Assembly: GCA_031292755.1 (NCBI GenBank)
Contig: JARLGM010000010.1
Span: 1 to 64,000 of the forward strand
DNA: 64,000 nt
Origin: Candidatus Sulfopaludibacter sp.
Lineage (GTDB): Bacteria > Acidobacteriota > Terriglobia > Bryobacterales > Bryobacteraceae
Direction: 5' to 3'
The notes beneath the pieces are model-generated. The model ran no database searches, was not told where the DNA came from, and was given only the letters and a program-made list of their open reading frames with translations. The position numbers were made by a program, and so were the translations under genes. Shown here one piece after another: positions 24,675 to 33,296 of the stretch (its first letter is position 1; each line of letters begins with the position of its first letter).

Positions 24675-26537
24675 TCACAGATGATACCGTTCGTTCTTGC
24701 GAGCCACTTCATAGCGCGCCCGCGATTCCTGCACACTCGCCATCGTGGAAACTTCGGCGACCGCCACGTCCCACCAGGATTCGTACCCCGGAACCGTCAC
24801 GGACGGGTCGGTTTCCACCACGATCACCGTCGTCCGGTCCAGAGTCCTGGCCTTCTGCAAGGCCTCCCGCAGTTCCCCCAGCGTACTTGCCCGCAAGGCG
24901 TGCGCTCCCAGGCTACGAGCGTTGGCCACATAATCGACGGTCAGGCAGTCGCCGTCCAGTTGGCCGGATTCCTTCGAACGCAGCCGGTAGCTGGTGCCGA
25001 ATCCGCCCTGTCCCAGCGACCGGCTCAGCCCGCCGATGCTGGCAAAGCCGTGATTGTCCACCAGCACAATGATGATCTTGATGCCTTCCTGCACCGAAGT
25101 GACAATTTCCGTGGGCATCATCAGGTAGGTGCCATCGCCCAGGAAGACGTAAACCTCGCGCGTGGGGTCGGCCAGCTTCGCGCCCATCGCGCCCGGGATT
25201 TCGTAGGACATGCACGAGTAGCCGTATTCCATGTGGTAGCCGTTGGGCGTGCGCGTCCGCCATAACTTGTGCAGGTCGCCCGGATGGCTGCCCGCCGCCG
25301 AGAGCAGGACGTCGCGCGGCCCCGCGGCTTCCCACAGGGCGCCGATGACTTCGCTCTGCGCCGGGCGTCCCGGATTGTTCAAGTGGAACAGCCGGTCCAC
25401 TTCCGCTTCCCATTTTTCCTTGAGGCCGGCGGTTTGAGCCGCGTAGTCCGTACCGACACGGTAGCCTGGCAGCGCTGCGGCCAGTTGCTGTAACGCCACG
25501 CGCGCGTCCGCCACCAGCGGAATCGCCGAGACTTTGTAGGCGTCGAACTCGGCGGTATTGATGTTGACGAAGCGGACCGCGGGATTCTGAAACGCCGTCA
25601 TGGAGGCAGAGGTGAAATCGGAATAGCGCGTGCCGATGCCGATTACCAGGTCTGCGTCATGCGCCAGGCGATTGGCGGGCAGTGTGCCAGTGGCTCCAAT
25701 AGCGCCCACGCATTGCGGATGGTCGTAGGCCAGCGAGCCTTTGCCGGCTTGCGTTTCTGCCACCGCGATGCCGGTTTGCGCGGCGAACTCCGCCAGCGCC
25801 TGGGATGCTTCGCTCATCAGCACGCCGCCGCCGGCTACGATCAGCGGCTTGCGGCTGGCGCGGATGGCAGCCACCGCGCGTTCCAGCGACAACTGGTCGG
25901 GCTGCCCTCTGCGGATCAACCACACGCGTTTGCGGAACAGTTCCTCGGGGTAGTCGTACGCTTCGGCCTGCACGTCCTGCGGCAGCGCCAGAGTGACCGC
26001 ACCGCAATCGGAGGGCGATGTGAGCACGCGCATCGCTTCCGGCAGCGACGTAATCAATTGTTCCGGCCGATAGATGCGGTCCCAGTACCGCGACACCGGC
26101 TTGAAGCAATCGTTCACGCCGATGTCCTGCGTGGACGGAGACTCCAATTGCTGGAGTACCGGCGCCACGTTCCGGCGCGCGAAAATGTCTCCCGGCAGCA
26201 ACAGCACCGGCAGGCGATTGATGGTCGCCAGCGCCGCCCCGGTGATCATGTTGGTCGCTCCCGGTCCGATGGATGACGTGCAGGCGAAGGCGCGCAGCCG
26301 GTTGCTCGCTTTGGCGTACCCCGCCGCCAGATGCACCCCCGATTGCTCATTCCGCACCGGTATATAGGGAAACCCGGGATCCTGTTGCAGCGCCTGGCCG
26401 ATGCCCGCCACATTGCCGTGGCCGAAGATCCCCAGCACGCCTGCAAAGAATGCGTGCTGTTGTCCGTCCCGCTCTACATACTGGTTTTTCAAGAAGCTCA
26501 GAAGCGCCTGAGCCATGGTGACGCGACGCGTTGCCAA
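24675..26537 (-). CDS. iolD: 3D-(3,5/4)-trihydroxycyclohexane-1,2-dione hydrolase (IolD)
   Basis: A ThDP-dependent enzyme of 620 residues that opens the inositol ring to 5-deoxy-glucuronate. It starts MATRRVTMAQALLSFLKNQY, as IolD proteins do, from a TTG codon; AAGGAGGTGCAGG directly before this TTG is an almost perfect ribosome site and fixes the start at 26537. Motifs: GHGNVAGIGQAL, SSIGPGATNMITGAA (with EQSGVHLAAGYAK upstream; the ThDP Glu region), and GDGTYLMMPTEI...DNHGFASIG (ThDP/Mg binding). Located between the Cgl0159-type aldolase (25-base gap) and iolE. Confidence 0.95.
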   Translation of the reverse strand: MATRRVTMAQALLSFLKNQYVERDGQQHAFFAGVLGIFGHGNVAGIGQALQQDPGFPYIPVRNEQSGVHLAAGYAKASNRLRAFACTSSIGPGATNMITGAALATINRLPVLLLPGDIFARRNVAPVLQQLESPSTQDIGVNDCFKPVSRYWDRIYRPEQLITSLPEAMRVLTSPSDCGAVTLALPQDVQAEAYDYPEELFRKRVWLIRRGQPDQLSLERAVAAIRASRKPLIVAGGGVLMSEASQALAEFAAQTGIAVAETQAGKGSLAYDHPQCVGAIGATGTLPANRLAHDADLVIGIGTRYSDFTSASMTAFQNPAVRFVNINTAEFDAYKVSAIPLVADARVALQQLAAALPGYRVGTDYAAQTAGLKEKWEAEVDRLFHLNNPGRPAQSEVIGALWEAAGPRDVLLSAAGSHPGDLHKLWRTRTPNGYHMEYGYSCMSYEIPGAMGAKLADPTREVYVFLGDGTYLMMPTEIVTSVQEGIKIIIVLVDNHGFASIGGLSRSLGQGGFGTSYRLRSKESGQLDGDCLTVDYVANARSLGAHALRASTLGELREALQKARTLDRTTVIVVETDPSVTVPGYESWWDVAVAEVSTMASVQESRARYEVARKNERYHL

Positions 26538-26562
26538 CCTGCACCTCCTTCAATCCGGCGGC

Positions 26563-27573
26563 TCAGAGCCAGCGCGACAGGCGATCCATATCGCGCCCGC
26601 GGTTTGCCGCCATCTGTTCCAAAGCAGTGTCCACACTCCACCCCTCGTGTACGATGCCGCCCGCCGCCTCTGCCATAGCCAGCGGATCTTCGTCTCCCGG
26701 ATACAAAACATTTCGCCCCACCAACGCGCCGCGCACATTGGGTCCCGCACGGAGCGCTCCCTCGAGTTGCCGCAGGAACGGCGAGGGGTCTCCGGCCGAT
26801 TCCCCGCCCAGTAACAGAATCGGCAGAGTGGTGGCGCGCGCTACCGCCTCGTACCCCTCGCAGTAGGGCAGCTTGAGCCACAGATACCGGCTGCTGTCAC
26901 CCAGTGCGCTAGCCACGCCCGCCAGGCGGGCGAGCGCCTCGGCCGTCTTCACCACCGCGTAGCCCTTCGCGGTTTTGGTCACCGGCAAGGGTTCCAGGAA
27001 CATGGGTATCCGCAGCGCGTTGGATTGTTGGATCGCCTGCGCGCTCGCCAGCAGCGTCTTGAGCGAGGCGGGTTCCTGCTCATCCACACGCAGCAGGAGT
27101 TTGGCTCCGTCCAGCCGCCACTCGCGGCAGGTAGCGGGCGTAGCGCCGGTCACCGGATCGTCCAACTCCCAACTGCTGCCCGCCAAGCCTCCGCGGTTCA
27201 TGCTGGCGATGAGCACCCGGCCGTCCAGCAGCGTGGGGGCGCCGGCGGTGCGCAACAATCCGTCGATGGCCAACAGGTCTTCCAGGATGTCCATGGTGGC
27301 CATGACGCCGTCCACGCGCTCGCTCGCCAGCACCCGCACGATGCGCGCCAGGTAGTCGCGGCGGTCGGCCATCGCCAGCGGGTCCGCGCCTACTTTGGTC
27401 ACGTTGCGCGCCGGGTGGTCCGCCGCCAGAAGATTCAACTTGCCGCCGGGCGCCAGCAACTCCCTTTGCGTGCGTGCCTCGCTGGCGTGCCAGGCGAAAT
27501 CCGGATCGTTCACGCGCAGTTCCGTCAAACGGGCCAGAAGCGCATCGGGGAAGAATTCTTTGCTCGAGAACAC
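26563..27573 (-). CDS. Cgl0159-type class I aldolase-fold protein of the iol operon
   Basis: This 336-residue protein (GTG start at 27573 with GAGG nine bases upstream) resembles the Cgl0159 family found in the Corynebacterium inositol cluster and related to DeoC/LacD class I aldolases. Supporting segments are LLAADHPARNVTKVG, VDGVMATMDILEDLLA, LIASMNRGGLAGSSWELDD, GAKLLLRVDE, RIPMFLEPLPV and LPILLLGGES. In the pathway it would take the place of IolJ, splitting 2-deoxy-5-keto-gluconate 6-phosphate to DHAP and malonate semialdehyde; that role is inferred from position. iolC lies upstream across a 144-base gap containing a large palindrome. Confidence 0.8.
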   Translation of the reverse strand: MFSSKEFFPDALLARLTELRVNDPDFAWHASEARTQRELLAPGGKLNLLAADHPARNVTKVGADPLAMADRRDYLARIVRVLASERVDGVMATMDILEDLLAIDGLLRTAGAPTLLDGRVLIASMNRGGLAGSSWELDDPVTGATPATCREWRLDGAKLLLRVDEQEPASLKTLLASAQAIQQSNALRIPMFLEPLPVTKTAKGYAVVKTAEALARLAGVASALGDSSRYLWLKLPYCEGYEAVARATTLPILLLGGESAGDPSPFLRQLEGALRAGPNVRGALVGRNVLYPGDEDPLAMAEAAGGIVHEGWSVDTALEQMAANRGRDMDRLSRWL

Positions 27574-27620
27574 TTATTGAGCCTCGCGTAATAGGGAGAC
27601 GACCTTCCGCCAAATCGGCG

Positions 27621-27694
27621 ACCGCTCCCTCACGGTCGCGGCTCTGCGTGACGGCGTCTGGCGTTGTTCCGAGCCCCGACCGTCAGGGAGCGGT
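27621..27694. repeat. REP-like palindromic element inside iol operon (24-bp arms)
   Basis: Left arm 27621-27644 (ACCGCTCCCTCACGGTCGCG...) and right arm 27671-27694 are inverted copies matching at 22 of 24 positions around a 26-base loop. The plus strand continues into six T residues (27694-27699), so it looks like an intrinsic terminator in that direction, while the iol genes read through it on the minus strand. Such ACCGCTCCCT/AGGGAGCGGT palindromes recur, as I recall, in Solibacter-type genomes. It may protect or attenuate the transcript between iolC and the aldolase. Confidence 0.85.
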
Positions 27695-27717
27695 TTTTTC
27701 ACGCTATTCTGCAATTC

Positions 27718-28671
27718 TCAATAGCCCTTTCTTTGTTGCCGCATCATCTCTTCCACTTCGGAGAGCACCGGCATGGCTTCCGAGCAGCTCAAACGGCTCA
27801 CCACAATGGCCGCCGCCGCATTCCCGTAGTGCAGGCATTCGATCACCGGAAGCCCTTGCAGCATGGCATACAGGAAACCGGAAGCGAAGCCGTCGCCGGC
27901 GCCGATGGTGGTGCAGACAGCCACCGAGTACGGCGGCAGGTAAACCGAGTCGCCGCCAGTCCAGACGCGCGTTCCCAGATCTCCCAATTTGGAGACCAGC
28001 ATGGGCACGCCTGCCGCCTGCAGCTTCCGGGTGGCTTCGTCCAGATCCTCCGCGCCCGCCACCAGCTTCAATTCCAACTGATTGCCAATCAGCACATCCA
28101 CCAGCGGCAGCGCCAGCCGTATGGCCAGACCGGCCTCCTCCGGCTTTCTCCAGGACATGGAACGGTAGTCCACGTCCAACACCACGCGGCATCCGGCGGT
28201 CTTCGCCCGTTCCATGGCCCGGTAGGTGGATTCGCGCGACGGCGAGGCGCACAGCGACGTGCCGTTGGTCACGAACATGCGTCCCGATGCCGCGTAGTCC
28301 AGGTCTTCGTCCGTCGCATCCAGCTTGGTATCGACGGCCTCGTGCCGGTAGAATACTTGCGGGAATTTGTCGGGCGGGCATACCTCCGTCAGGCACAGTG
28401 ACGGCAGAAACCCGGGCGCCGTACTCACGTGGCTGGTTTCGACGCTTTCCGCCCGCAGGAAATCCAGCAGGAAGCGGCTCAGGCTGTCGTCGCCCACACA
28501 GCCGATGATGCCGGTCCGGGCGCCCAGCCGGGCGAGGCCCACCGCCATGTTGGCGCTGGAACCGCCCAGGTAACGCGAGAATCGCCGCACCTGCGGCAAC
28601 GGCACGTGCGGCTCCTCGGAATACAGGTCGTACCCGATTCTGCCCAGTACCGCTACGTCCACCGCGCTCAT
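27718..28671 (-). CDS. iolC: 5-dehydro-2-deoxygluconokinase (IolC, PfkB family)
   Basis: A 317-residue ribokinase-fold sugar kinase that phosphorylates 2-deoxy-5-keto-gluconate. Start VAVLGRIGYDLYSEE is the IolC form of the family; GGSSANMAVGLARLGA is PfkB signature 1 and TTIGAGDGFASGFLYA (catalytic Asp near 259) is signature 2; LDVDYRSMSWRK is also typical of IolC. Start overlaps the iolB stop by four bases. The fused C-terminal aldolase-like domain (DUF2090) of some IolC proteins is absent; a separate Cgl0159-type gene follows instead. Confidence 0.93.
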   Translation of the reverse strand: MSAVDVAVLGRIGYDLYSEEPHVPLPQVRRFSRYLGGSSANMAVGLARLGARTGIIGCVGDDSLSRFLLDFLRAESVETSHVSTAPGFLPSLCLTEVCPPDKFPQVFYRHEAVDTKLDATDEDLDYAASGRMFVTNGTSLCASPSRESTYRAMERAKTAGCRVVLDVDYRSMSWRKPEEAGLAIRLALPLVDVLIGNQLELKLVAGAEDLDEATRKLQAAGVPMLVSKLGDLGTRVWTGGDSVYLPPYSVAVCTTIGAGDGFASGFLYAMLQGLPVIECLHYGNAAAAIVVSRLSCSEAMPVLSEVEEMMRQQRKGY

Positions 28672-29486
28672 CGTTTCACCATCGGCAAACGCGCGTCCTG
28701 CTCCCGCCAGGCGCCGCGGACCCAGGCATAATCCGGGTCGTCGGACGCCGCCATGGATCGCGCCGACCCTGCCAGCGCGTTCAAGTAGTACACGTTGTAA
28801 CCGTGCGCCGCCACCACCGGGTGATAGCCTTCCGGAATCAGGACCAGTTCGCCGTCGCGCACCGAGAGCGTCTCGTCGACGCGCCGGTCGGCTGTATAGA
28901 CCTTCTGAATCGCGTAACCTTCCGGACGGTCGAGCCGGTAATAGTAGATTTCTTCGAGGTCCACTTCCCCCGGCGGGTTATGCACGTCATGCTTGTGCGG
29001 CGGATAGCTGGACCAGTTGCCCGCCGGTGTAAACACTTCCACCACCAGCAGGCGATGCGCCGGAAACTCCGGAGTCAACATGTGATGGATCTGCCGCGTG
29101 GCGTTCCCGCCGCCCCGTATTTCCACGCGGACCTCGTCGGGCGCCACCAGGCGCGCCGGGTGGCGCTCTTCGGCGCGGCAATAACAAAATGCCAGATCGC
29201 AAGCGGTATCGGCCGTGACGGAGAAACTCGTCGCCACCGGCACGTACACCGTATATGGCAGGCCGTCGAATACACAACTGCGCCCGCCGATGTGCGGCCA
29301 GGCGCCTTCCGGCGTAGCGACCGAACACACCCCGCCGAGCACCACGATAGCCAGTTCGTTGGCGCCGGTCTGGGCGGCGTATTGCACTCCCGCAGCCAGT
29401 TTGCGGGCCTCGAAAGATAAGTACTCGTAACCGAAGTTCTCAATCCGATCCGTGAATGCCTCCGGATGGACCAGCAATTTGCTCAT
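28668..29486 (-). CDS. iolB: 5-deoxy-glucuronate isomerase (IolB)
   Basis: The 272-residue bicupin converts 5-deoxy-glucuronate to 2-deoxy-5-keto-gluconate. Key segments: FGYEYLSFEARKLAAG, IVVLGGVCSV, the metal-binding SSYPPHKHDVHNPPGEVDLE (His, His and Glu), YYYRLDRPEGYAIQKVYT and LVLIPEGYHPVVAAHGYNVY. These are highly diagnostic. Overlaps both the regulator stop (29483-29486) and the iolC start, so translation is coupled across the three genes. Confidence 0.96.
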   Translation of the reverse strand: MSKLLVHPEAFTDRIENFGYEYLSFEARKLAAGVQYAAQTGANELAIVVLGGVCSVATPEGAWPHIGGRSCVFDGLPYTVYVPVATSFSVTADTACDLAFCYCRAEERHPARLVAPDEVRVEIRGGGNATRQIHHMLTPEFPAHRLLVVEVFTPAGNWSSYPPHKHDVHNPPGEVDLEEIYYYRLDRPEGYAIQKVYTADRRVDETLSVRDGELVLIPEGYHPVVAAHGYNVYYLNALAGSARSMAASDDPDYAWVRGAWREQDARLPMVKR

Positions 29487-30574
29487 TGTTTCTCCTTTGG
29501 TGGCGCCGCGGACGCGCGCACAATCAACTCGCCGGGCACTTTGATGTCATGCCGCAAACCGCAACCGGCAAAAATCTGCAGCAATGTCTCCATCGCCAGG
29601 TTTCCCATCTGCCGCATGGGTTGCCGGACCGTGGTGAGCGGGGGATTCAGGTACTGGCTGATGTACAGATCGTCGAACCCCACAACGGAAATGTCGGCGG
29701 GAATCGCCAGACCCCGGCTGCGGATCTGCCGCATCGCGCCCAGGGCCGACATGTCGTTGTAGCAGAAGATGGCGGTGGGCGGCTGCGGCAACGCCAGCAG
29801 TTCCGCGGCAGCCTTTTCGGCGCCTTCCGGCTTGCCGTCGCCGTGAGCCACCAGGCGAGGCTCGAAACGCAAGCCCGCCTCTTTCAGTGCGCTTCGGTAG
29901 CCGGCGTACCGCTCGGTGTCCGACTGGTATCCCTGGCGGTCGCCGAGGTACGCAATCCGCCGGTGCCCCAGGGCCATCAGGTATCGCGTCGCGTCCAGGC
30001 TCGCCTGGGTGTTGGCAATCATCACGGAATGCGCAAACTGGCTGGGGTGCTGATTGTTGAGCAGCACGATGGGCACCTGCATGTGCGTCAGCAGCGGCAC
30101 ATACTGGTCGCCCACCCGGGACGCGGTGACGATGATGCCATCGACGCGCCTCTCTTCGAACTTGCGCGCCACCCGGAGTTCGCGCTCCGGTTCGGCGTTG
30201 GAATTCGCCAGGAACACGGACAAACCGTGGCGGTCCGCCGTCTCCTCGATGCCGCTCACTACGCCGGCAACAAACGGATCGGCAATGTTGGTCACCACCA
30301 CCCCAATGGTGTCGCTCCGCCGTGTGACCAGGCTGCGCGCCGCGGCGCTGGTCCGGTACCCCGCCTCGCCGGCAATTCGCTGGATTCTCTCCACCGTCTC
30401 CCGGCTCACTACCGGACTGTTGCGCAGGGCGCGGGAAACCGTGGAGTGGGCCACGCCCGCAATTCTGGCGATGTCCTTGATGGACGCGGGTTTCGCCGGG
30501 ATGGATGAGCTTGGCCTTCGATCAGTCACGAGCGTACCGAACGAACCTGGTTGGCGCATTGCACACGTGTGCAT
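29483..30574 (-). CDS. LacI family transcriptional regulator of the iol operon
   Basis: A DNA-binding HTH (ASIKDIARIAGVAHSTVSRA, about residues 30-50) with hinge helix (SAAARSLVTRRSDTIGVVV) leads into a periplasmic-binding-protein-like effector domain (VGFDDLYISQYLNPPLTTV near the end). ATG 30574 lies at the edge of a 14-bp palindrome; an alternative ATG at 30559 lies just past it. With the mapped promoter the mRNA leader is 6 or 21 bases, so 30559 is quite possible. As first gene of the operon it probably senses an inositol-pathway intermediate and represses itself and iolBCDEG (inference). Confidence 0.92.
   Translation of the reverse strand: MHTCAMRQPGSFGTLVTDRRPSSSIPAKPASIKDIARIAGVAHSTVSRALRNSPVVSRETVERIQRIAGEAGYRTSAAARSLVTRRSDTIGVVVTNIADPFVAGVVSGIEETADRHGLSVFLANSNAEPERELRVARKFEERRVDGIIVTASRVGDQYVPLLTHMQVPIVLLNNQHPSQFAHSVMIANTQASLDATRYLMALGHRRIAYLGDRQGYQSDTERYAGYRSALKEAGLRFEPRLVAHGDGKPEGAEKAAAELLALPQPPTAIFCYNDMSALGAMRQIRSRGLAIPADISVVGFDDLYISQYLNPPLTTVRQPMRQMGNLAMETLLQIFAGCGLRHDIKVPGELIVRASAAPPKEKQ
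30560..30573. promoter_or_regulatory. LacI-type operator TGCACACGTGTGCA
   Basis: A perfect 14-bp palindrome with the central CG step typical of LacI-family operators. It lies about 7 bases downstream of the predicted start of transcription and across the first codons of the long form of the regulator, where binding would block initiation. No second copy was noticed near the divergent gene. Confidence 0.75.
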
Positions 30575-30586
30575 TGGCTAAAAAAG

Positions 30587-30616
30587 ATATTAATCCCCAC
30601 TCCGCGGCCTTGTCAA
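30587..30616 (-). promoter_or_regulatory. strong sigma70 promoter of the iol operon
   Basis: Read on the minus strand: TTGACA (30616-30611), 18-base spacer, TAATAT (30592-30587), nearly consensus. Predicted transcription start is near 30580, followed at once by the palindromic operator. The surrounding 150 bases are AT-rich compared with neighbouring genes. Confidence 0.75.
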
Positions 30617-30747
30617 TAGACGGTGCGAATTTTTCAAAATCGAAGCTCCCGCGCTGGCCAACCCTCAGGAGCCAGGGGCATAGTACCGGAGTCATAGAAC
30701 GCATTTGGCCGGAGAACGCTCCAACTGTGAGGAGTGATACCGGGTGG

Positions 30748-32292
30748 TTGCAACACTGGCGCGACGGCGCCCGTCTAATTAGTGTGTCGCCGTTGAAGTC
30801 AGCACGGAGCGATCTCGAAGCGTTGCTCACGCGAATGTGGGAGTGTTCGTATCCGGAAACCATCCCGGTGCTCGCTTCTTATTGGCTGAAGACGGTCTAT
30901 GCCGGGGGACACCAGCGCGCGTGGTGGAAGCAAGTGAATCAGCTTTTGAAACAAGCCCTCCGGCAACCGCTGCCGAACGCGGATTCCCGGGAAGCCCTGG
31001 CGGAGATACAGGCCTGGATCGAACGGGAGATTGTGGTTGGCGGCAAATTGCCGTTGGCCCAGCCTCCGCCAACGGAGCCGCTGCGGGCCAATATGCGGCC
31101 CGACCGCCTCGCGCCCTACATCTCCAGGCTCTTGAACGAATGGTTGCCGGCGGAAATTGCCGGTTTATTGGTGGAGGAAAGCGGGCCCGCGGATTCGCAG
31201 AAGGGCGGAATCCCGGTTCTCGCTGCCGGAAATGCGCTGGAACGACTATTGGTGCGCGAGCGCCTGTCGCCCGAAACTCTCGAGGGCTTCCTGCAACCCG
31301 GACTTCTCTCGCCACGGTATATCTATCCGGCAGACGCCGAGATTCTGGTAGACGTTGTGCTGGCTCTGCTGGGCCGCACCGCGGCGCCCGCTCCGCCGGT
31401 CATGCCCGCGACCCTCTTGAGCGTGGCGCCCGGCGCGTCTCTTCCGCGGGATTACCGCGTCGCCGTGGCGCGGGCGGTGTTCGTGCCAGCCGAAAGCGGC
31501 GAAGAGATTCACGTCCCCATCGCGGCGGAACAGGCATTGGAGATTCTGCATGATCGCGTCCGGATTGCCTCCACCGTGGTGACCATGGACGGCCGCTGCT
31601 GGGAGTCCGATAGCGTGCAGAGCGGGGAGCAGCATACTGTGGTCTACAAGCCCGGCGCGCGCCTGCGCATCGATTATTCGGCCGACCACGCCCGCATCCG
31701 CGTCCCATGGCCGGCGACACAGCTAAGCTGGCGGGGAACCGTCCACTTCCCGGATCCGTTTGAGCTTTTCGGCCGCGAGTGGCGCGCGGCCCGTTGGGAG
31801 ACCAATGGCGAACGCACCTGGCTGCATCTGGAGTTCTCCCGCGCCTTACCCATGGACCGGGTCCAGCCGGCGGTGGAAACGTCCCTCCACCGCTCGCATC
31901 CCGCTTCGGTCGATATGGCGTGGGCCGCACTGGAGAATGCGCTGGCCGCCGCCATCTCTCAAAAGAGCCGCGAGCCAATCGAACAATTGCGCCGCCCGGA
32001 ATTCATTCCGCTCGGTCGCGCCGTTTTCGGACTTGCCGAACTGGGGAAGAATCGCCGGCACTTGAACCGGGATTCGCTGGCGATCCAGCTCAGAGCTGTC
32101 TGCTACCAGCAGGCCGAGGTTTCCCTGGTATATGGCCGGGTTCCCTGGCGAATCCTCCCCGCTCCCGTGCAAGCCATTTTCCTGAAGGGACGGCCGGACC
32201 CCGCCTTGCTCGATCTTCTGATCAACACGTTCGATGGACTGCCGCAAGTTCTGGGCGGCGCCCGCTCCACTTCGCCCTCCCAAGCCGCGTAA
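30748..32292 (+). CDS. hypothetical protein, about 514 aa
   Basis: The frame is open from 30505, but its first part lies over the divergent iol promoter, so the gene must start later; TTG 30748 (GAGGAG 13 bases upstream), GTG 30784 or ATG 30835 are candidates. The N-terminal half is helical (LLTRMWECSYPETIPVLASYW, WWKQVNQLLKQALRQPLP); the centre has a beta-rich segment (VVYKPGARLRIDYSADHARI); the C-terminal part is helical again with WRILPAPVQAIFLKGRPDP. No signal peptide, membrane span or family recognised. High-GC codon use supports a real gene. Confidence 0.6.
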   Translation: MQHWRDGARLISVSPLKSARSDLEALLTRMWECSYPETIPVLASYWLKTVYAGGHQRAWWKQVNQLLKQALRQPLPNADSREALAEIQAWIEREIVVGGKLPLAQPPPTEPLRANMRPDRLAPYISRLLNEWLPAEIAGLLVEESGPADSQKGGIPVLAAGNALERLLVRERLSPETLEGFLQPGLLSPRYIYPADAEILVDVVLALLGRTAAPAPPVMPATLLSVAPGASLPRDYRVAVARAVFVPAESGEEIHVPIAAEQALEILHDRVRIASTVVTMDGRCWESDSVQSGEQHTVVYKPGARLRIDYSADHARIRVPWPATQLSWRGTVHFPDPFELFGREWRAARWETNGERTWLHLEFSRALPMDRVQPAVETSLHRSHPASVDMAWAALENALAAAISQKSREPIEQLRRPEFIPLGRAVFGLAELGKNRRHLNRDSLAIQLRAVCYQQAEVSLVYGRVPWRILPAPVQAIFLKGRPDPALLDLLINTFDGLPQVLGGARSTSPSQAA

Positions 32293-32380
32293 CACTCCGC
32301 GTGCGATAGAATGCACACACGTTGAGCATCTGAGTAGGGAGGGCTGGACGGAAAACCCGCGGTGGCGCTTTACGGATTTG

Positions 32381-33184
32381 TTACCGCTTGGCCCCGTAGG
32401 TTACGTTCACGGTGGTTTTGCCGCTGTCGCTGCCTACGATTGCGGTCAAGGTGCGGTGCGAGTCTTCGTCGGTGGCAATGACCATTCCGGCATCCGCGGT
32501 AGTGGACGTCAGATTCACCTTCATCCCCATGTCCTTGGCCTTGTCCTGGTAAAAGGAGAGGACACGGGACGAGGGGTCGGCTGTCGTGAAGGTGAAATTG
32601 CCGCCTTCGCCGGATCCGTCATTGCTGTCGCCGCGGGCGGTGAGATTCAACTGCGGCGAGGACCCCGGGTAGGATGGCACCCAGGAGGGGAGACTGCCGG
32701 ATCCGGCTCCGAATTCCATGGTGGCGGTTTTGCCGTCGTCGCCTTCGGAGCTGAGGGTGAACTTGCCGCCCTTTGCCTGGTCGAAGGTCATGGTGACGGC
32801 TTTGCCGGTGTGGCGGTCGCGGAGCGTGATGGTTCCGGCGTCGTCGTCTTCGCTGACCACGTCAACGTTCTTGTCGGCCATGGCGGCCAGACGCGCGGCG
32901 ACCGCGGCGGGGTTGCGGCTGATTCTGCGCGCGATGAAGAAGCCGGTGCCTACCACTCCGACGAAGCCCAAAACAAAGATGCACAGGACGATGATCAGAA
33001 TCCAGACCAGAGGATTGGTCTTGCGCGGCGCCGCTGCCGGCGGCATAGCGCCCGGCTGTGCCATAGCAGGCGAAGGCGCGGACTGCACCGGCGGTGTCTG
33101 CCCACCCGATGCGCCCGCCCGGGTTCCACACTGGTTACAGAATGCGCCACTCACCTGGCCGCCGCAGTTCGTGCAAAATGCCAT
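32381..33184 (-). CDS. zinc-ribbon membrane protein, 267 aa
   Basis: ATG 33184 starts MAFCTNCGGQVSGAFCNQCG, a double-CxxC zinc ribbon, followed by a Pro/Ala/Gln linker, one membrane span (LVWILIIVLCIFVLGFVGVV) and an extracytoplasmic beta-rich domain (GTITLRDRHTGKAVTMTFDQ, VLSFYQDKAKDMGMKVNLTS, TVNVTYGAK). The outer domain, with repeated Asp/Gly loops, may hold two similar halves. Function unknown; zinc ribbon plus single-span proteins are frequent in Acidobacteria. The longer frame to 33298 runs into the fucosidase start and was rejected. Confidence 0.85.
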   Translation of the reverse strand: MAFCTNCGGQVSGAFCNQCGTRAGASGGQTPPVQSAPSPAMAQPGAMPPAAAPRKTNPLVWILIIVLCIFVLGFVGVVGTGFFIARRISRNPAAVAARLAAMADKNVDVVSEDDDAGTITLRDRHTGKAVTMTFDQAKGGKFTLSSEGDDGKTATMEFGAGSGSLPSWVPSYPGSSPQLNLTARGDSNDGSGEGGNFTFTTADPSSRVLSFYQDKAKDMGMKVNLTSTTADAGMVIATDEDSHRTLTAIVGSDSGKTTVNVTYGAKR

Positions 33185-33296
33185 ACGCTGTTTCACCCCT
33201 GGATTACTGTACCAGAACGCTGCGCGGATGGGGCGCCGCTCGCTCGCAAGCTCCTGCCATGCCGTACCATTTAGCGTTAAACTAGGGCTGAACATC

